A stretch of DNA of 64,000 nt, taken from assembly GCA_027563935.2 (NCBI GenBank), contig CM050450.1, forward strand, positions 26,399,439 through 26,463,438, written 5' to 3'. The DNA comes from Costus lasius. Lineage: Eukaryota > Streptophyta > Magnoliopsida > Zingiberales > Costaceae. Each line of letters opens with the position of its first letter. The stretch's first letter is position 1. The position numbers were made by a program, and so were the translations under genes. Shown here piece after piece: positions 10,542-22,650 of the stretch. A model generated the notes under the pieces. That model had not been told where the DNA came from and searched no databases. It saw only the letters and a list, made by a program, of their open reading frames with translations.

Positions 10542-11630
10542 CTACTTCCCTTGGTGGATCTGGTCTTGGCGAAGCAAGTGGAGCAAATCATCAGTAGAAG
10601 GGCGCGCGGCAGTTCTCGGTTGTCCGTAGATGGAGGCACTCGGGTCGACATCAAGGGGGGCGGTCTGATCCTCTGGTACCGCTAGATCTGAACGCAAGCG
10701 CCAGTTGACGCTGTCCCTGATATCTGTCCTCGCAGTGTTCGGCAATGGCATGGTGTCTGTGGTATCCGAGAAAGTCAGGTGGAATATGTCTCCTCGCCGG
10801 ATTATCATCTTCATAGAAAGTAGGTGCTCAAGGTCCAGTCGTCTGCTGCCCACTGCCTCCGGTTGTCCATAAGGATTGTGGCCCAGGGATAGAGCTATGT
10901 TCGTGATAATCCTGCCTATGCAGATAACTCCTTTTTGCGTGTGAGCCACACGCATGAATTGCTGGGTGAGATGATAGCCGACGTTGATCTGGAAATGGTG
11001 CAAGAGGCCCCAAAGGCAAAGTAATTCCGGTTGGCGGATGATTCCATCCCCCTCCTTTGCGAAGATTGAATGTGCGAGTAGCCTGTGGGCATAGCAGATG
11101 CAGGGATTAGAGAGCGTGGATGCTCTGGCATTGTGGGGCGAGTAGGCGGACATGGTGGAGATACACTTCCAGAAAATATCCTCATTGAAGTTAGGTGGAC
11201 CAACTCTGGAAGCATAAGCAGGAAAACTGAAAATGTCATTAAGGTCAGCTATAGTAAATCGGTATTCCGTATTCGCAAGCCTGAACGTTAGCAGCCCTGG
11301 ATCCGTGTCTAGCGCCGAGACCTTGAGTTCCACTGAGCTCAAGAATTCAAGTGTAAAGGGGATGTACGTGGGATGAGCATACTGCATAAATCATCCCCAG
11401 CGAAAAACCCAAAGTAGATCGTCGAAGATTCCGAGTGCAGCAAGCGTGGGCGGATCGATATAACAAGTATTAACGATTCTGCGGTTGGATAGGACTTGGT
11501 ACCTTGCCGCCTGGTGATTATCCCTCATCTGGATTTCTGGTGGCACTGGTTGTTGCTGTGGTGGCGCCGCCGGTCGAGGGCTCGTTGCTCCAGCTGGACG
11601 CTTACCCGTATTCTTCCGTCTTGGCGGCAT
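10542..11630 (-). pseudogene. A1 env-like ORF of Athila elements, one in-frame stop
   Basis: Frame starting at ATG 11628-11630 (MPPRRKNTGKRPAG) and ending at 10542, about 362 codons, broken only by TGA at 11391-11393. The N-terminus is basic and proline-rich. The middle has FRLANTEYRFTIADLNDIF, which resembles the extra ORF found after pol in Athila elements, long called env-like. Its function is not established. No clear signal peptide or membrane segment was seen, so an envelope role is not supported here. It lies downstream of pol on the same strand, separated by about 1.4 kb. Confidence 0.7.
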
Positions 11631-13037
11631 GGTTCTCGATTCGAAGCGGAAGTCAAGCAAGAAACAGAGTACGCGGCAAGAGAAGGTTGAGAACTTGAAG
11701 TGAGAGCTCGCCAGAGGTTGCCGGAAGAGTTGCCGGAGAGTTGGTGGTCGGCGGTGAAGTAGACGGCGGCGACTGGTGGGGCACATAGTGGGGTCGGCGA
11801 AAGGTATGGAAACGGAAAAATCGGGAACCCTAGCGAAATCCCGGGTGAGCAGCTTAAGTGAAACTCTTAATGGGTTTCCTAACGGGTCGGGCTGGCTAGG
11901 CAAACCCGTTAAACTGTTAATTTTCGTAATCTCACCCAAGATTCCTATCAGGGCCCGGTCGTGATTTTACCGCGGTCTTTGAATTCCTGTCTTCACGGTG
12001 GTAATTTCATCCACGGGGCAGCCGTGATATCCTCATCAAATTTGTAAGCATTCTGTCTTCTGAAAGATCCTGCCCGTGATTTTCGTCGTGACCCACCCCT
12101 GATTGTCCTCTGTTCGATTGTGCGCGAATTCCACGGACGTGCCTCTAGTTACGAGACTGTCGTGAACCTTTCGACGGATAATAGTCTGAAAACTCTTCGG
12201 AAAGATCTATGTCATGACTTCCATCGTTCCCCGGTCATGATTTCCTCGTGAAATCCTTTATTACTGTTTACGGCCGTGGCTCTAATGTCTTCATTGCCTT
12301 AATGTTCTCGGCAAATTTTCTGATTGTTCGAGTTGAGTGAGAAACTGACAGAAAATGACAGAAAATGCCTCCCCTCACTGCATCAGTTTGCGATATCCCT
12401 GTGTCATTCCAAATCAAGTAAAAACATCAATATCCACAGCTAAACAAACAGAGATATAGCAAATAACGCAAGTAATAGAAAGAGCGCAACAAGACTCAAA
12501 TGTCATTTCCAATTTTCATGAGAGTAAATTGCCAATGCTGAAGATAAACAAGATCAATTCGTGGATGTACATCATGCTCTCAAAAGGTCATTAGAAATCA
12601 ATTAGTGAAGATGTAATGCATTTGGTTTTCCAACACATAGGATGAAACTTGTTAAACGTTGGTAACATTGGCATTCAGAATTGGTAATCAGCAACGTCGT
12701 AGTTCATGTGCATTCCCTGCAAGAGTATTACCATTGTTAAACATCAAAACCATGTTCTGAGCAAAATGACTACGACTTAGAAATGAAATCTAAACTCAGT
12801 GGAGAAGGTCTAAAACATTCTAAGGCTGGGTTGGTGTGTCCTGGCATGCGATTGCTAAGGTTTCAACGCTAATTATCAAAAGAGCTTCCAAGAATATGCA
12901 AACTAACCGAAGCTTTAACAAAACATGAAAACGAAAAAAAGAAAGATGCTGAAAATGAATTTAACTAAAGTAAGATGCTTGGGTTGCCTCCCAAGAAGCG
13001 CTGAATTAGTGGTTCGTCAGCTTGACCATCATCGGTG
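11631..13037 (-). other. A1 spacer between pol and env-like ORF
   Basis: No conserved frame is seen. The 11940-12310 part contains several CCCGTGATTTT, GGTCGTGATTT and CCACGGACGTG motifs like those inside the LTRs. Open frames on the plus strand here lack domain similarity and are regarded as chance. Confidence 0.5.
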
Positions 13038-14600
13038 TCATTCTGGTGAAGGAGGGTCCGTGAGGAGCAATGTAGTGTCCTCCGGTATCAGTTCATGGGA
13101 GATGTAATGCTTGAGTCTCTATCCGTTAACTTTGAATGTTCCAGTTGACTCTCGGAAGATGTCTACAGCACCGTGAGGGTAGACGTTTTGTACTATATAC
13201 GGTCCTATCCATTTGGTTCGAAGTTTACCAGGAAAGAGTTTTATCCTGGAGTTAAACAAGAGCACCAATTCGCCTTCGCGAAATTCCCTCTTCAAAATTC
13301 TTTGATCGTGCCATCTTTTGGTGCGTTCTTTATAAATCATGGCATTCTCATAGGTTTCTTGTCTAAATTCGTCGAGCTCGTTAAGTTGAAGTTTTCTGAC
13401 ATTCCCAGCTTGGTTCCCATCAAAATTCAGTCATCGTATCGCCGAATAAGCTTTGTGTTCGATCTCAACTGGTAGGTGACACGATTTACTGTATATTAGC
13501 TGAAATGGGGACATACCAATTGGAGTTTTGAATGCCGTACGGTAGGCCCATAATGGATCGTCAAGTTTAAGTGACCAATCGGTTCGAGTACGCGACACAG
13601 TCTTCTCAAGTATGTGCTTAATCTCTCGATTTGATATTTCCACTTGGCCGCTAGTCTGAGGATGGTACGTAGTGGCAACCTTGTGTAATACTTCATATCT
13701 CTTGAGAAGTGATTCAAATCCTCGCTCAATAAAATGAGATCCACCATCGCTGATTACCACGCGAGGCGTTCCAAATCGTGGGAGTATTAATTTCTTAAAA
13801 AATTTTGTGACCACCTTCGAGTCGTTTGTCGGTGCAGCCAAAGCTTCTACCCAATTGGATACATAATCGACTCCAACTAAAATGAATTTGTTACTGCAAG
13901 AAGGTGGGAATGGACCCATAAAGTCAATCCCCCATACGTCAAAAATTTTGATTTCAAGGATGGTATTCAGAGGCATCTCATTCCTTCATGATATTCCACC
14001 CATCCGTTGGCAACGATCACAAGACTGTACATAGTCCCTTGCGTCTCTGAATAAAGTTGGCCAAAAGAAACTACACTGGAGAATCTTATGTGCTGTCTTC
14101 TTACCACTGAAATTCCCTCCATAAGAAGAAGAATGGCATTGGAACAAGACATATGGAATCTCCTCTTCCGGTAAGCATCTTCGGATGATACAATCAGCAC
14201 AACGCTTAAACAAGAGTGGTTCGTCCCAATAATAGTGTTTTGTCATAGACATAAACTTCCTTCGCTGTTGGTACGTGAGCTTCGGAGGCATAATACCGGC
14301 TGCCAAGTAATTTACCAGATCGGCATACCATGGTGCTTTCACTGTGGTGATAGCTAGTAAATTTTCGTCTGGGAATGCATCGTCTATTTCTTCTTCCAAA
14401 CTGTTTTCAGTGGTAAATGTCAGACGGGAGAGATAGTCTGCTACCAGATTATCGGCTCCCTTTTTATCTTTGATCTGAACGTCAAATTCTTGCAACAATA
14501 GTATCCATCTGATTAGCCTTGGTTTCGCGTCTTTCTTCTCCATGAGATATCGGATCGCCGCGTGATCTGTATAAACGATAACACGTGAGTTAACCAAATA
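13038..14600 (-). pseudogene. A1 RNase H end and integrase
   Basis: Minus-strand frame shared with the rest of gag-pol. RNase H tail: [13 protein letters not shown] near 14580. The zinc-binding region with [15 protein letters not shown] cysteines lies near 14000-14100. Integrase core motifs are [10 protein letters not shown] (first D), VISDGGSHF (second D) and [15 protein letters not shown] (E). The C-terminal part continues past 13340. In-frame stops are at 13986-13988 (TGA), 13431-13433 (TGA) and 13119-13121 (TAG). No frameshift is needed to read it through. The frame ends naturally near 13038. Confidence 0.85.
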
Positions 14601-15700
14601 TGATCGGAATTTATCAAAAGCAAAAACTACAGCTAGGAGTTATTTTTCGGTTGTGGCGTAATTGCTCTGTGCTCCGTCCAATGTTCGGCTGGCGTAGTAA
14701 ATGGCATGTGTTCGGTTATCCTTCCGCTATCCCAATACAGCTCCTACCGCATAGTCGCTAGCGTCGCACATAATTTCGAAGGGCAGCGACCAATCCGAAG
14801 GTTGTATTATTGGAGTAGAAATCAACGCCTTTTTCAATTGTTGAAATGCATCCATGCAGTTCTGGTCAAAAACAAATGAAACATCCTTAGCAAGTAAAGA
14901 TGTTAAAGGTCTAGAGATTTTAGAAAAATTTTCAATGAAACGCCTGTAAAAGCCTGCATGACCCAAGAAACTTCTTATCCCTCTGATGGAGTTCGGAGGC
15001 GGCATTCCCTCTATCACACTGATTTTTGCTTTATCAACTTCGATACCACGCTCCGATATCAAATGACCAAGAACAATTCCTTCCTTTACCATAAAATGGC
15101 ATTTCTCCCAATTCAACACCAAGTTTGTCTCTTCACAACGCTGCAAAACACGAGTCAGATTAGATAGACAAGAATCAAAGCTAGACCCGTATATTGAAAA
15201 GTCGTCCATAAAGACGTCCACGATGTCTTCAATCAGGTCAGAGAAAATAACTATCATGCAATGCTAAAAGGTAGCTGGTGCATTACATAAACCAAACGGC
15301 ATACGACGATAAGCGAAAGTACTGAAGGGACATGTAAACGTGGTTTTCTCTTGGTCGTCCGGATGTATCGGTATTTGGAAAAATCCTGAGTATCTATCCA
15401 AGAAACAAAAATAAGAGTTAGTGGCTAATCGTTCAAGCATTTGATCAATAAATGGAAGTGGAAAATGATCCTTGCGGGTGGCTTTGTTCAGTTTCCGATA
15501 GTCGATACACATGCGCCACCCGGTAACGGTTCTTTGCGGGATCAATTCATCATCTTCATTCTTTACTACCATTACTCCTCCTTTCTTTGGTACCACATGT
15601 ATCGGACTTACCCATTGGTTATCTAAAATGGGGTAGATGACTTCAGCATCTAACAATTTCAGGATTTCTTTCTTAACCACCTCCTTCAAATTCGGGTTCA
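14601..15700 (-). pseudogene. A1 reverse transcriptase and RNase H start
   Basis: Minus-strand frame with WRMCIDYRKLN and FGLCNAPATF of the RT palm, then the catalytic FMDD box near 15198-15209 (FMDDFSIYG), the thumb (FLGHAGFYRRFI), and RNase H starting with CDASDYAVGAVLG. Stops interrupt at 15264-15266 (TAG), 14727-14729 (TAG) and 14640-14642 (TAA). The frame is otherwise continuous with the protease upstream and integrase downstream. Confidence 0.87.
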
Positions 15701-17018
15701 AACGTCTCTGGTATTCAATAGATGGTTTGCTGTCTTCTTCGAGGTGTATCCTGTGCATACATAAAGAAGGGTTAATACCTTTTATATCATCCAAAGTGTA
15801 CCCAATTACCTTCTTATATTTTTGGAGTTTATCTAGGAGAAGACTTGTTTGCTCTGAATCAAGATGGTTTGCGATGATGACCGGATAAGTATAATTCTCA
15901 CTCGAAAATTCATACCTGAGGGTGCTCGGTAAGGATTTGAACTCTAGCTTAAGTTGCTTACAGACCTCAGATTTCGGTGCAGATGGCTGCTCAAGCTCCT
16001 CTTCTGGTTCAATGGTTGTACACGAGTCAAGGATGTCAGCATAGGCGTAAACTTCTTCTTCCTGCTCTTCGTCATAGTCGCCCAGTAGGCATAATTCGAG
16101 AGGGTCAGTGTTTTTTCGTGGGATGTAAGATGGATCAAACTCACCGTCAACGATTCCGATGTTATAGCAAGAATCTGCAAAAAGAGGTTTCTTTAAGCTC
16201 TCGGTAATATCAAATTCAACCGTGTCTTCACCTACGCGCAGTGTCAACTTTCCGTTTTTAACATCAATTATAGCACCGGCAGCGGCCAAAAATGGTCTGC
16301 CCAATATAATAGGAAGCTTGGAGTCTTCTTCCATCTCAAGTACAACGAAATCAGCTGGAATAAAAAATTTACCGACCTTTATTGGCACGTCCTCTAAAAT
16401 TCCTACCGGATGTCGTACGGAACAGTTGGCCAATTGCAACGAGATGTTCGTCGGTTTCAAGTCTCCGATATCTAGTTTCTTGCATAGAGAGAGTGACATC
16501 AGACTTACACTGGCGCCAAGATCGCATAAAGCGCGGTCAAAAGGTGTGTCTCCGATTAGGCATTGAATGGTAAAGCTGCCTGGATCCTTCAACTTTGGCG
16601 GTAACTTATTTTGGATGATTGCACTGCATTCCTCAGTTAATGCTACTGTGCCATGTTCCTCCATTTTTCTTTTATTTGATAGGATTTCCTTCAGAAACTT
16701 AGCATAGGATGACATTTGTGACAAAGCATCGGTAAAAGGAATGTTAATATACAGTTTCTTTAAAATTTCTAAAAATTTACCGAATTGATGATCGAGTTTT
16801 GCTTCTGCCAACCTCTGGGGAAATGGAATTGGCAGTCTATATGGTGGTGGAGGCACATAAATAGGTTCTGTTTCCTTCGTTTGTGGTTCACTCTCAACAG
16901 GTTCATTCGGTTCTTCAGATTCAGGGGTTCTGATCTCATTCTCACAATGGTCATCATTTGGCATTTCTGGTTCTTCAAGTTGCTTGCCACTGCGTGTGGT
17001 AATGGCATTGCAATGTTA
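15701..17018 (-). pseudogene. A1 protease region of the polyprotein
   Basis: Part of the same minus-strand frame. The aspartic protease active site appears as CDLGASVSLM around 16523, with the downstream flap/hydrophobic motif ILGRPFLAAAGAIIDV. Upstream is a proline- and glutamate-rich linker, and downstream the DIKGINPSLCMHRI segment characteristic of Athila pol. A stop (TAA) lies at 17016-17018 just before the ITTRSGK motif. Confidence 0.85.
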
Positions 17019-18401
17019 TTTGGGATTCGTCTCAGGCTGTCTAGGTAATCTGCTCGGCGGTCTAGTAGATGTACTAGCCTGTTGGGCAATTTGGTTTTCC
17101 ATTATCTTCTGGTTTGTGGTTAATTTTTTGATTGCCTCTAACATGTAGTCCATTGCTTTTGTTTGCGCTGACACGAAGCTGTCAAAGCATGACTCTAAGG
17201 TTTATTCTTGTGGTACTGTGTTGGTGCTTAGTTGTGGTGGTTGGTCAAATTGTTTAGGCTGATACCCAGTGTTGGATGAATGAAATCCAGGGGGTTGCCT
17301 ATAGTTCGATGGTTGAGCTGCATTGTTGTTTCTATAAGAAAAGTTGGGATGATTTTTCCACCCAGGGTTGTAGGTGTTGGAATAAGGGTTGTTTTGGACC
17401 CTTTGGTTAAAGTTCCCTACAACATTTACCAAGGCGGGTGGGGTGTCTTGTGATACCAAATTTCCTAATTGACAAGTGTCAGAAAGATGACCTTCCACTC
17501 CACAAATTTCACACATAGCAGTATTATGACGCATGTTCATGGAATCAAGTTTATGAAATAATGAATCTACTTTCGCAGCAAGAGAATTAAGAGCGTCAAG
17601 TTCATATTTACCGGCTTGTCGAGAAGAAGTACCTCTTTTGCTCGACCATTGATAGTGGTTGAGCGTCATTTCTTCGATCAAATTGTAGGCTTCATTGACA
17701 GCTTTGTTCATCAAGGCTCCTCCAGCGGCTGCATCAACAGTAAGACGAGTGTTATAAAGTAAGCCATTATAAAATGTTTGTACCAGTACCCATTTCTCGA
17801 GGCCGTGGTGAGGACACATTCGCTGCAAATCCTTGAAGCGATCCCATGCCTCATACAATGATTCGCCTTCTCTTTGAGAGAAATTGGTAATCTGGTTCCT
17901 TAATTGCACAGTTTTGCTTGGAGGAAAGTATTTTGCAAGGAAAGCATGTGAGAGTTGTTCTCATGTGGTAATGGATCCGGATGGTAATGAATATACCCAA
18001 GCTCGTGCCCTGTCTCTAAGTGAAAAAGGAAAAAGTCGTAGCCGCAGAGCATTAGTGGTTATACCATTCATTTTAAGAGTGTCATAGTATCCAAGAAAAA
18101 TAGATAAATGCATGTTTGGATCTTCAGTCGGCGATCCACCGAATTGGTTTTGCTGTAACATTGATAAGAGTGACGGTTTTATCTCAAAATTGTTCGCCTC
18201 TATTGGCGGACGTGCAATGCTAGAATGCAGTCCTTGAACATTTGGTGCAGCGAAATCACGAAGTGATTTGTTACCGTCCATGATTGATGTTTGCGAGTTC
18301 TTGTAAGGTTGGTATTTCTGAATATTTCTGGGACGCCGGAACATTCTTTCGATTTCTGAATCAAAGGGTATTGCAGGTTCCGGTCGCGGAGTTCTATGCA
18401 T
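17019..18401 (-). pseudogene. A1 gag
   Basis: Minus-strand frame starting at 18401 (MHRTPRPEPAIPF), with the retrotransposon gag core (LRLFPFSLRDRARAWVYSLP, then LRNQITNFSQREGESLYEAWDRFKDL). A zinc-knuckle-like CEICGVEGHLSDTC follows. Stops are TGA at 17961-17963, probably from a tryptophan codon since W is usual at this position, and TAA at 17202-17204. Gag and pol share one frame, as is common in Athila. Confidence 0.86.
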
Positions 18402-18534
18402 AAACTAAAATTCTAACAAGCAGATGTTTTGTTAAATCAAATAAGGTGTAAAATGAAATAAAAGAAAGTATATTAAATAGCTAAAAATGTCTAGTCTAAT
18501 AACTCCTTAATCTAGTCAATATTGCCGAAATTAA

Positions 18535-18552
18535 TCCCCGGCAACGGCGCCA
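18535..18552 (-). other. A1 primer-binding site, tRNA-Asp type
   Basis: On the minus strand, TGGCGCCGTTGCCGGGGA, complementary to the 3' end of plant tRNA-Asp(GTC). It lies 6 nt from LTR C, as expected for the 5' end of the coding unit. Confidence 0.9.
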
Positions 18553-18558
18553 AAAACT

Positions 18559-20577
18559 TGATAGCACCCACCGGTATAGGTAGGCGTTACCCGCAAGTGC
18601 ACGGGTCTATCGAAGTAATAAAATATCGATCCCACAGGGACTAACTGGCAAGTACCGATAGATCTCGAAATGACTAGCTTGACGAAGTCGAAAATGGTGA
18701 AGTTTAAGATAATGAAATAATTAAAAGTGCAGGAATGTAAACTAAGGAAATCACACGAGAGAATTATAATGAAGAGGTGTATCAGGATATGAGTTCACCA
18801 CATTGACTCCTTACAGTTGAATAGCCAAAGTTTATTACCAATGCCCTATCAAGTTCATGGGGGTCAGCTTCCTTGTCACGTAGGTAGCTCCCCTCCGATA
18901 ATCTCATCCGCTTCCACGAACTAAATTACTGGTCCAATCTGTACGGTTCTAACGTGCGGTCAGACGAGTGTCTTTCCACAACGTCCAAGATTCTTATAAT
19001 CCCTGCAAATACGTACAGACCCGCAAGCAAGGTTTTACCCTCCTAGAGATGCTGAACCATACTTGAGGTGATTAAAGACTCAAACACCCCCTCTTGGGTA
19101 GCGTAGGGATAACATACAAACGGAATGGATAAACTCTCAACCAAGTGGGTCGGACGCGTGGTCGGACTGGGGTCTCTCCGACGCGTCTAAACTCCTACAG
19201 TCACGCGGGCAAGTACGAATCTGCGAGCGAGTTTTTCTTCCGGAGATCTGATTAACAAACCTCACTAAGGTGTTTCCCTAAGTGAGCACAGTCTAGCGGG
19301 CAAGTTTTCTTCTCTAGATCCGATTAACAAACCTCGCCTTCGCAACTTTAGGCTCAAGCATACCTTTCGGAATAATGCTTTCCTTTAATCCTACGAGTGA
19401 GTACAACTATGCAAGCGAGTAAACTCCTAGAAAAGCTGATATACAAACCTCACCCGAGAGGTTGAAAGTAGAACATATCCTTCCGGGTACACAGGCGAAG
19501 CATGCACACTAGGCTAAGCAAGGACTTTAGCAAATAAACCTAACTATCACAACTAATAAATCGCCAAGGGCTAACCCCACATCCTGATTGGGTGTTTAGC
19601 CAAGCATGTTCTTGGTAACAATATGGACAATGTATTCAGCCATGAACATCACAAGTAATAATAGGTTTTGCACAAGAGCTATAGAGGAAAAATAGATCAT
19701 GCAGCACTCTATTAAGATCATACAATAGATGCAGCAACTCAAAGATGAAGGCTAAGTATTACAAATATGTTTATTGGAGGCTTACGCAATAGAGGGTGTT
19801 CAAAGTTGTACAGGTGCACAGCTTCCTTCTCCTCCCGCAAGTGCAGCTTCTACTCGTTTCCTTCTCCGTGCGAATCCTCTGATGGACCGAACCCCCCTAG
19901 TCTCTCTTTTGAAGGCCTTTTTTCTCCTCTCTTCTGCTCCCTTTTCTCCTTCCCATACCTTGCAAAAAGGGCTCTGCAGTTGTGGTAAAGCTTTAGCCAA
20001 AAGAAAACTCTGCTGCCAGCCTCCATGCCCTGCAAAAGCTACTGCAGTCAACATTTTCATGAATTTGTGATTTTGTGATCAGATCTACTACCTAAAGCTG
20101 CTCCACGCCCCCTTTGTCAACGGGGGAGAAAGGTCCTAGGTGCCCTCAAGCTTTCCCTTAGGTCAAGTTGATGATATCTCGGCTAAAATCGCGATTTCGT
20201 AACAGGCGGGTCAGCGATCACGGGCGAGAATTTGGTAGTGACCCGGTTGTGATTTGTCGATTTCAGCTTCATGCATAGCGACGATCATGGGCATGATTCT
20301 GATCAGGACCCGGTCGTGATTTCCAACAAAGGCTTCAATGAATCCGAAAACTCCTGGTTAGGATCATCTTGAGTTAGGATGAGCTCCTCTGCTACCAAAG
20401 TGTCAGAATCTACCCTTTATGTGGTCAATTTGACCTGAAAACGTGAAAAATACCTAAACAGGTGTAGATTCCATAAATGTATCCAAATATAGGCAATTGT
20501 AAGGCTAAAAGTCGTGAAATAGGCATGTTTCTATAAGTAGATTGGTATGTAAAACTCTATATAAATCTGTGTCAACA
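18559..20577 (-). repeat. A1 LTR C (5' LTR of the coding unit)
   Basis: 2019 bp; U5 end at 18559 (TGATAGCACC), U3 outer end at 20577 (GTCAACA). A TATA-like TTTATATAG (minus strand) lies just inside the U3 end near 20558-20566, which is unusually close to the LTR start, so its role is uncertain. Confidence 0.92.
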
Positions 20578-20582
20578 GCATG
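20578..20582. other. target-site duplication of A1, right copy
   Basis: GCATG, identical to 4728-4732. Confidence 0.92.
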
Positions 20583-21618
20583 CTTGATGGCGCATGGAGG
20601 AGTGGCGCAAGGTGGCATGGCCTTACCCTAGGGTTTGAGAGCTAGCCATCTTGGCTCCTTGCATGGTGGCACATCATCTATGGAGAAAGACCCATGGCAT
20701 TGGCCAAACCCATGAGGGACTCCTCTAGGGTTTGAGAACTAATCCATGGAGAGAAGGACCTTGGAGCCAACCTTGAAGATCAAATTAGTGGTCGGCTAGG
20801 TTAGGTCTTGTCTTTTGGGGCTTGAATCCTAGGTCAAGAGTTGAACCTCCTTTTGGCATGGGTTGGTTCAATGTCTTGAATAGGCTATGATCACATCATT
20901 CTTTTACTATTTTCATACATATCTGCTAAAGCATGTTTGAGTTATTTTATCGTTATGTTATCACTATAGGATTGCATGCCTGTAATGTTAGACATAAGAT
21001 AAAACTGATGAGACCTCAAAAACCCTCATAAATAAATATCGTGTCTAGTAGCCTCCTAATGCGTAGCCCTCACTAAGCTATCGATCAGTGGTGTTGTGAA
21101 CTGTTTCCCACCCTCGTGGGACACACCCACTTATCTTTAGAAAGTGCGTGGTGGCAATGGTTTCCCCAGTCAGTTTTAATCGGGCGCGCCTTCGCAAGGA
21201 AACTCATTAGCCCTGGGCATAACGGTTAGGAATGGACTCGACTAGATTTCCACATGTGCTGGGCATATGGTGGAACTCTAGAGGCATCGTTGAGAGGTTA
21301 GAGTTTCATAATGTATCCAGCCCTCGCTAGACATGAAATGCCTGGACTGTCTCAATAAGGGGAATTGCTTAGAGCAATCGGCCGGCGAGCCCACCTTAGG
21401 AAGCATGGGTTACTTTGTGCATCTCATCTCACCCTCGTGGGACGCAAAGCCTCATGTAGAATAAGGATCCCATCTCACTAGGAAGTCTTAAACTTCCCGA
21501 TTGACTTTGTGGGTTGTCAATTCGATTAAAATAGTGGGAGCCATAATCATTTAAAACAAGTCCAGTTTAAATGATTTGAAGTAATACAAATCTGCTGTTT
21601 CTTGACTGTTGTAGAACA
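20583..21618 (+). other. C1 leader, right part
   Basis: Non-coding sequence leading to the gag start at 21619; continues 4221-4732. No ORF or RNA gene recognised. Confidence 0.6.
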
Positions 21619-22120
21619 ATGGCAACGAACAATAGCGGTTGGTCACTGCGATCTATCCTTGAGAAGGACAAGTTGGTTGGATCCAACTTGATGGATTGGT
21701 ATATGAACTTGAGAATTGTGCTCAAGCTCGAGAGAAAGCTCTATGTACTTGAGCAGCCCATTCCTGAACCACTTCCATGCTCGGCCTCAGCGGCTGAGAG
21801 GGATGCTTATGATAAGCATCAGGCTGATACTTTGGAGGTTGCACAATTGATGCTAACCAACACGTCGCCCGAGCTTCAAGGGCAATATGAATTGAAGAGT
21901 GCCTATGAGATTATTACTAATCTAAGACAGCTCTTTAATGAATTGGTTAGGCTCAATCCTCCTAAAGTTAATATTCAGTGTGTTGAGCCGAAAGGTTTGA
22001 CCAAGGAACTGAAATTAAAGATGTAATGGATCAGGAACAATAAGTGCTATTCATGTGGAGGGCCACCTCACATGTTTAAGGACATGGTGCGACTTCAGAG
22101 TGAGAAGAAGAGAGGCAAGG
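21619..22120 (+). pseudogene. C1 gag, shortened
   Basis: ATG at 21619 (MATNNSGWSLRSILEKDKL), typical of copia gag. The middle of the gag domain appears deleted: the LRQLF segment is joined directly to sequence just before the zinc knuckle. A TAA at 22024-22026 lies in frame. The knuckle reads CYSCGGPPHMFKDM, with the fourth metal ligand replaced by M. Upstream is the C1 leader; downstream the frame continues into protease. Confidence 0.82.
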
Positions 22121-22650
22121 CTTCGTCTTCAAGCTCAGGTATTTATGTTACAGAAGTCAACCTTTCTACTTCTATGTCATGGGTATTGGATACCACATGT
22201 GGAGCTCATATTTGTACAAATATGCAGGGGCTCAAGAAAAGTAGATCGGTGCGGCCTGGAGAGATTGACCTACGAGTTGGAAACGGGGCACAGGTTGTTG
22301 CTATTGCTGTAGGAGTTCTGACTCTCTCCCTACCATCTAGACTTCAGTTAGAGTTAGAAAATTGCTATTATGTACCTTCGCTTACTAAGAACATTGTATC
22401 CATTCCTTGCTTGGCAAAGAAAGGATTTAAGTTTGAAATAAATAAGAACTCTTGTTCTTTTTCATTTACAAGTATGTTCTATGGGAAGGGTACTTTGTGC
22501 AATGGTCTGTATGTGTTAGACATGGATAACTCTATTTGCAACATAAATAATAAAAGGACCAAACTGAGTGGTTCAGTTGGTGCTTTCCTATGACATTGTC
22601 GATTAGCGCATATAAACAAGAATCACATTCAACAACTCTATGCAAATGGG
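22121..22650 (+). pseudogene. C1 protease and pre-integrase region
   Basis: In frame with gag. The protease motif is WVLDTTCGAHICTN (D-T-T in place of the usual D-(S/T)-G) followed by YVPSLTKNIVSI. The pre-integrase HCRLAHINKNHI histidine/cysteine motif starts after a TGA at about 22591-22593, at a position where W is usual. Confidence 0.83.

Larger units (their letters stand above)
4733..20577 (-). mobile_element. A1: Athila-lineage element with an extra inverted LTR (palindromic end)
   Basis: Three related LTRs of about 2.0 kb are present: A (4733-6738, plus orientation), B (6774-8788, minus) and C (18559-20577, minus). B and C bracket a gypsy internal region read on the minus strand (gag, PR, RT, RNase H, IN, env-like), with a tRNA-Asp primer site next to C. 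A is joined to B head-to-head through a second primer site and an 11-nt filler. The perfect GCATG duplication flanks A and C, not B and C, so A, B, the internal region and C entered as one unit with a U3 terminus at both outer ends. Protease and RT motifs and the extra ORF after pol support Athila. Confidence 0.9.
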
